A stretch of DNA of 15,934 nt from JADKCL01 sp046050405 (GTDB taxonomy: Bacteria; Bacteroidota; Bacteroidia; J057; JADKCL01): contig JBJOPY010000077.1 of the NCBI GenBank assembly GCA_046050405.1, forward strand, positions 1-15,934. The letters run 5' to 3'. The notes beneath the pieces are model-generated. The model did no database searches. It was not told the origin of the DNA and saw only the letters and a program-made list of their open reading frames with translations. Numbering within the stretch: the first letter of the stretch is position 1; the number at the start of each line of letters is the position of its first letter. The position numbers were made by a program, and so were the translations under genes. Positions 15,850 through 15,934 of this stretch are shown in pieces.

Positions 15850-15934
15850 TTATTTGACCACCACCAGCTTCTTGCTCAGCACTTGGTCGTCCGTGCGCAG
15901 GTTGTAATAATACACGCCGGGGGCCAGCTTGTCC
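15850..15934 (-). CDS. C-terminal end of a second T9SS-exported protein (cut by window edge)
   Basis: Only the last 27 codons are in the window: a sorting-domain end with LAPGVYYYNLRTDDQ and the terminal KKLVVVK before TAA (15852-15850). It differs from the end of the 12526-14589 protein at two residues (Lys for Asn, Pro for Ala); five of the eight base differences are silent. This shows a type A T9SS sorting domain, so the full protein should be secreted across the outer membrane. Its passenger domain lies outside the window and cannot be named; whether it is also an Asp-box protein is unknown. Confidence 0.85.
   Translation of the reverse strand, partial: DKLAPGVYYYNLRTDDQVLSKKLVVVK

Larger units (their letters stand above)
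15511..15934 (-). repeat. Direct repeat copy B, continuing past the right edge
   Basis: Diverged copy of 12180-12610. It holds, reading on the minus strand, the end of a T9SS cargo gene, the shared hairpin terminator, a promoter with the -7 box changed to TGGCTTTG (15727-15720) and TTG at 15751-15749, and the broken coiled-coil gene start. Similarity fades past about 15511. Confidence 0.85.

Overview
This window most likely comes from a GC-rich member of the Bacteroidota (or a close Chlorobi/FCB relative). Three signs point there. One exported protein ends in a typical type IX secretion (T9SS) C-terminal sorting domain, and a second such domain is cut by the right edge. Several genes have the Bacteroidota promoter form (TTG, about 17-24 nt, then TAnnTTTG). 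Shine-Dalgarno sequences are mostly weak or absent. No plasmid, phage or insertion-sequence genes, tRNA, rRNA or CRISPR array were seen.

Layout. Bases 1-851 hold the 3' part of an ADP-heptose epimerase gene (hldD type), followed by a short terminator-like hairpin. Bases 973-8899 look like one transcription unit: a small three-helix membrane protein, a 1255-residue multi-pass sensor histidine kinase of NtrY-like form, and an 1180-residue secreted, probably outer-membrane beta-barrel protein whose start overlaps the kinase gene. No response regulator gene is present. Bases 9037-11402 are a two-gene glycan unit with a 2-nt gap: a polyprenyl-phosphate sugar-1-phosphate transferase (MraY/WecA superfamily) and a WbuB/WcaI-like glycosyltransferase. 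Converging on it, on the minus strand, are a membrane-anchored coiled-coil protein (11423-12355) and a T9SS-exported protein with sialidase-type Asp-boxes (12526-14589). Each has its own promoter, and a strong hairpin terminator separates them.

Right end. From about 14600 to 15850 there is no convincing intact gene. Here the sequence repeats itself. Bases 15511-15934 are a diverged direct copy of 12180-12610, about 3.32 kb away. The copy contains the end of a second T9SS cargo gene, the same hairpin terminator with compensated base pairs, a promoter with an altered -7 box, and a dead copy of the coiled-coil gene's start (lost start codon, early stop, frameshift). This suggests that a cassette of T9SS cargo gene, terminator and coiled-coil gene was duplicated and that one coiled-coil copy decayed.

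Taken together the genes concern the cell envelope: LPS heptose supply, envelope sensing with a large outer-membrane protein, lipid-linked glycan initiation, and T9SS surface proteins. I did not find a clearly new defence or mobile system. The most unusual points are the kinase/outer-membrane protein overlap and the decayed duplicated cassette.
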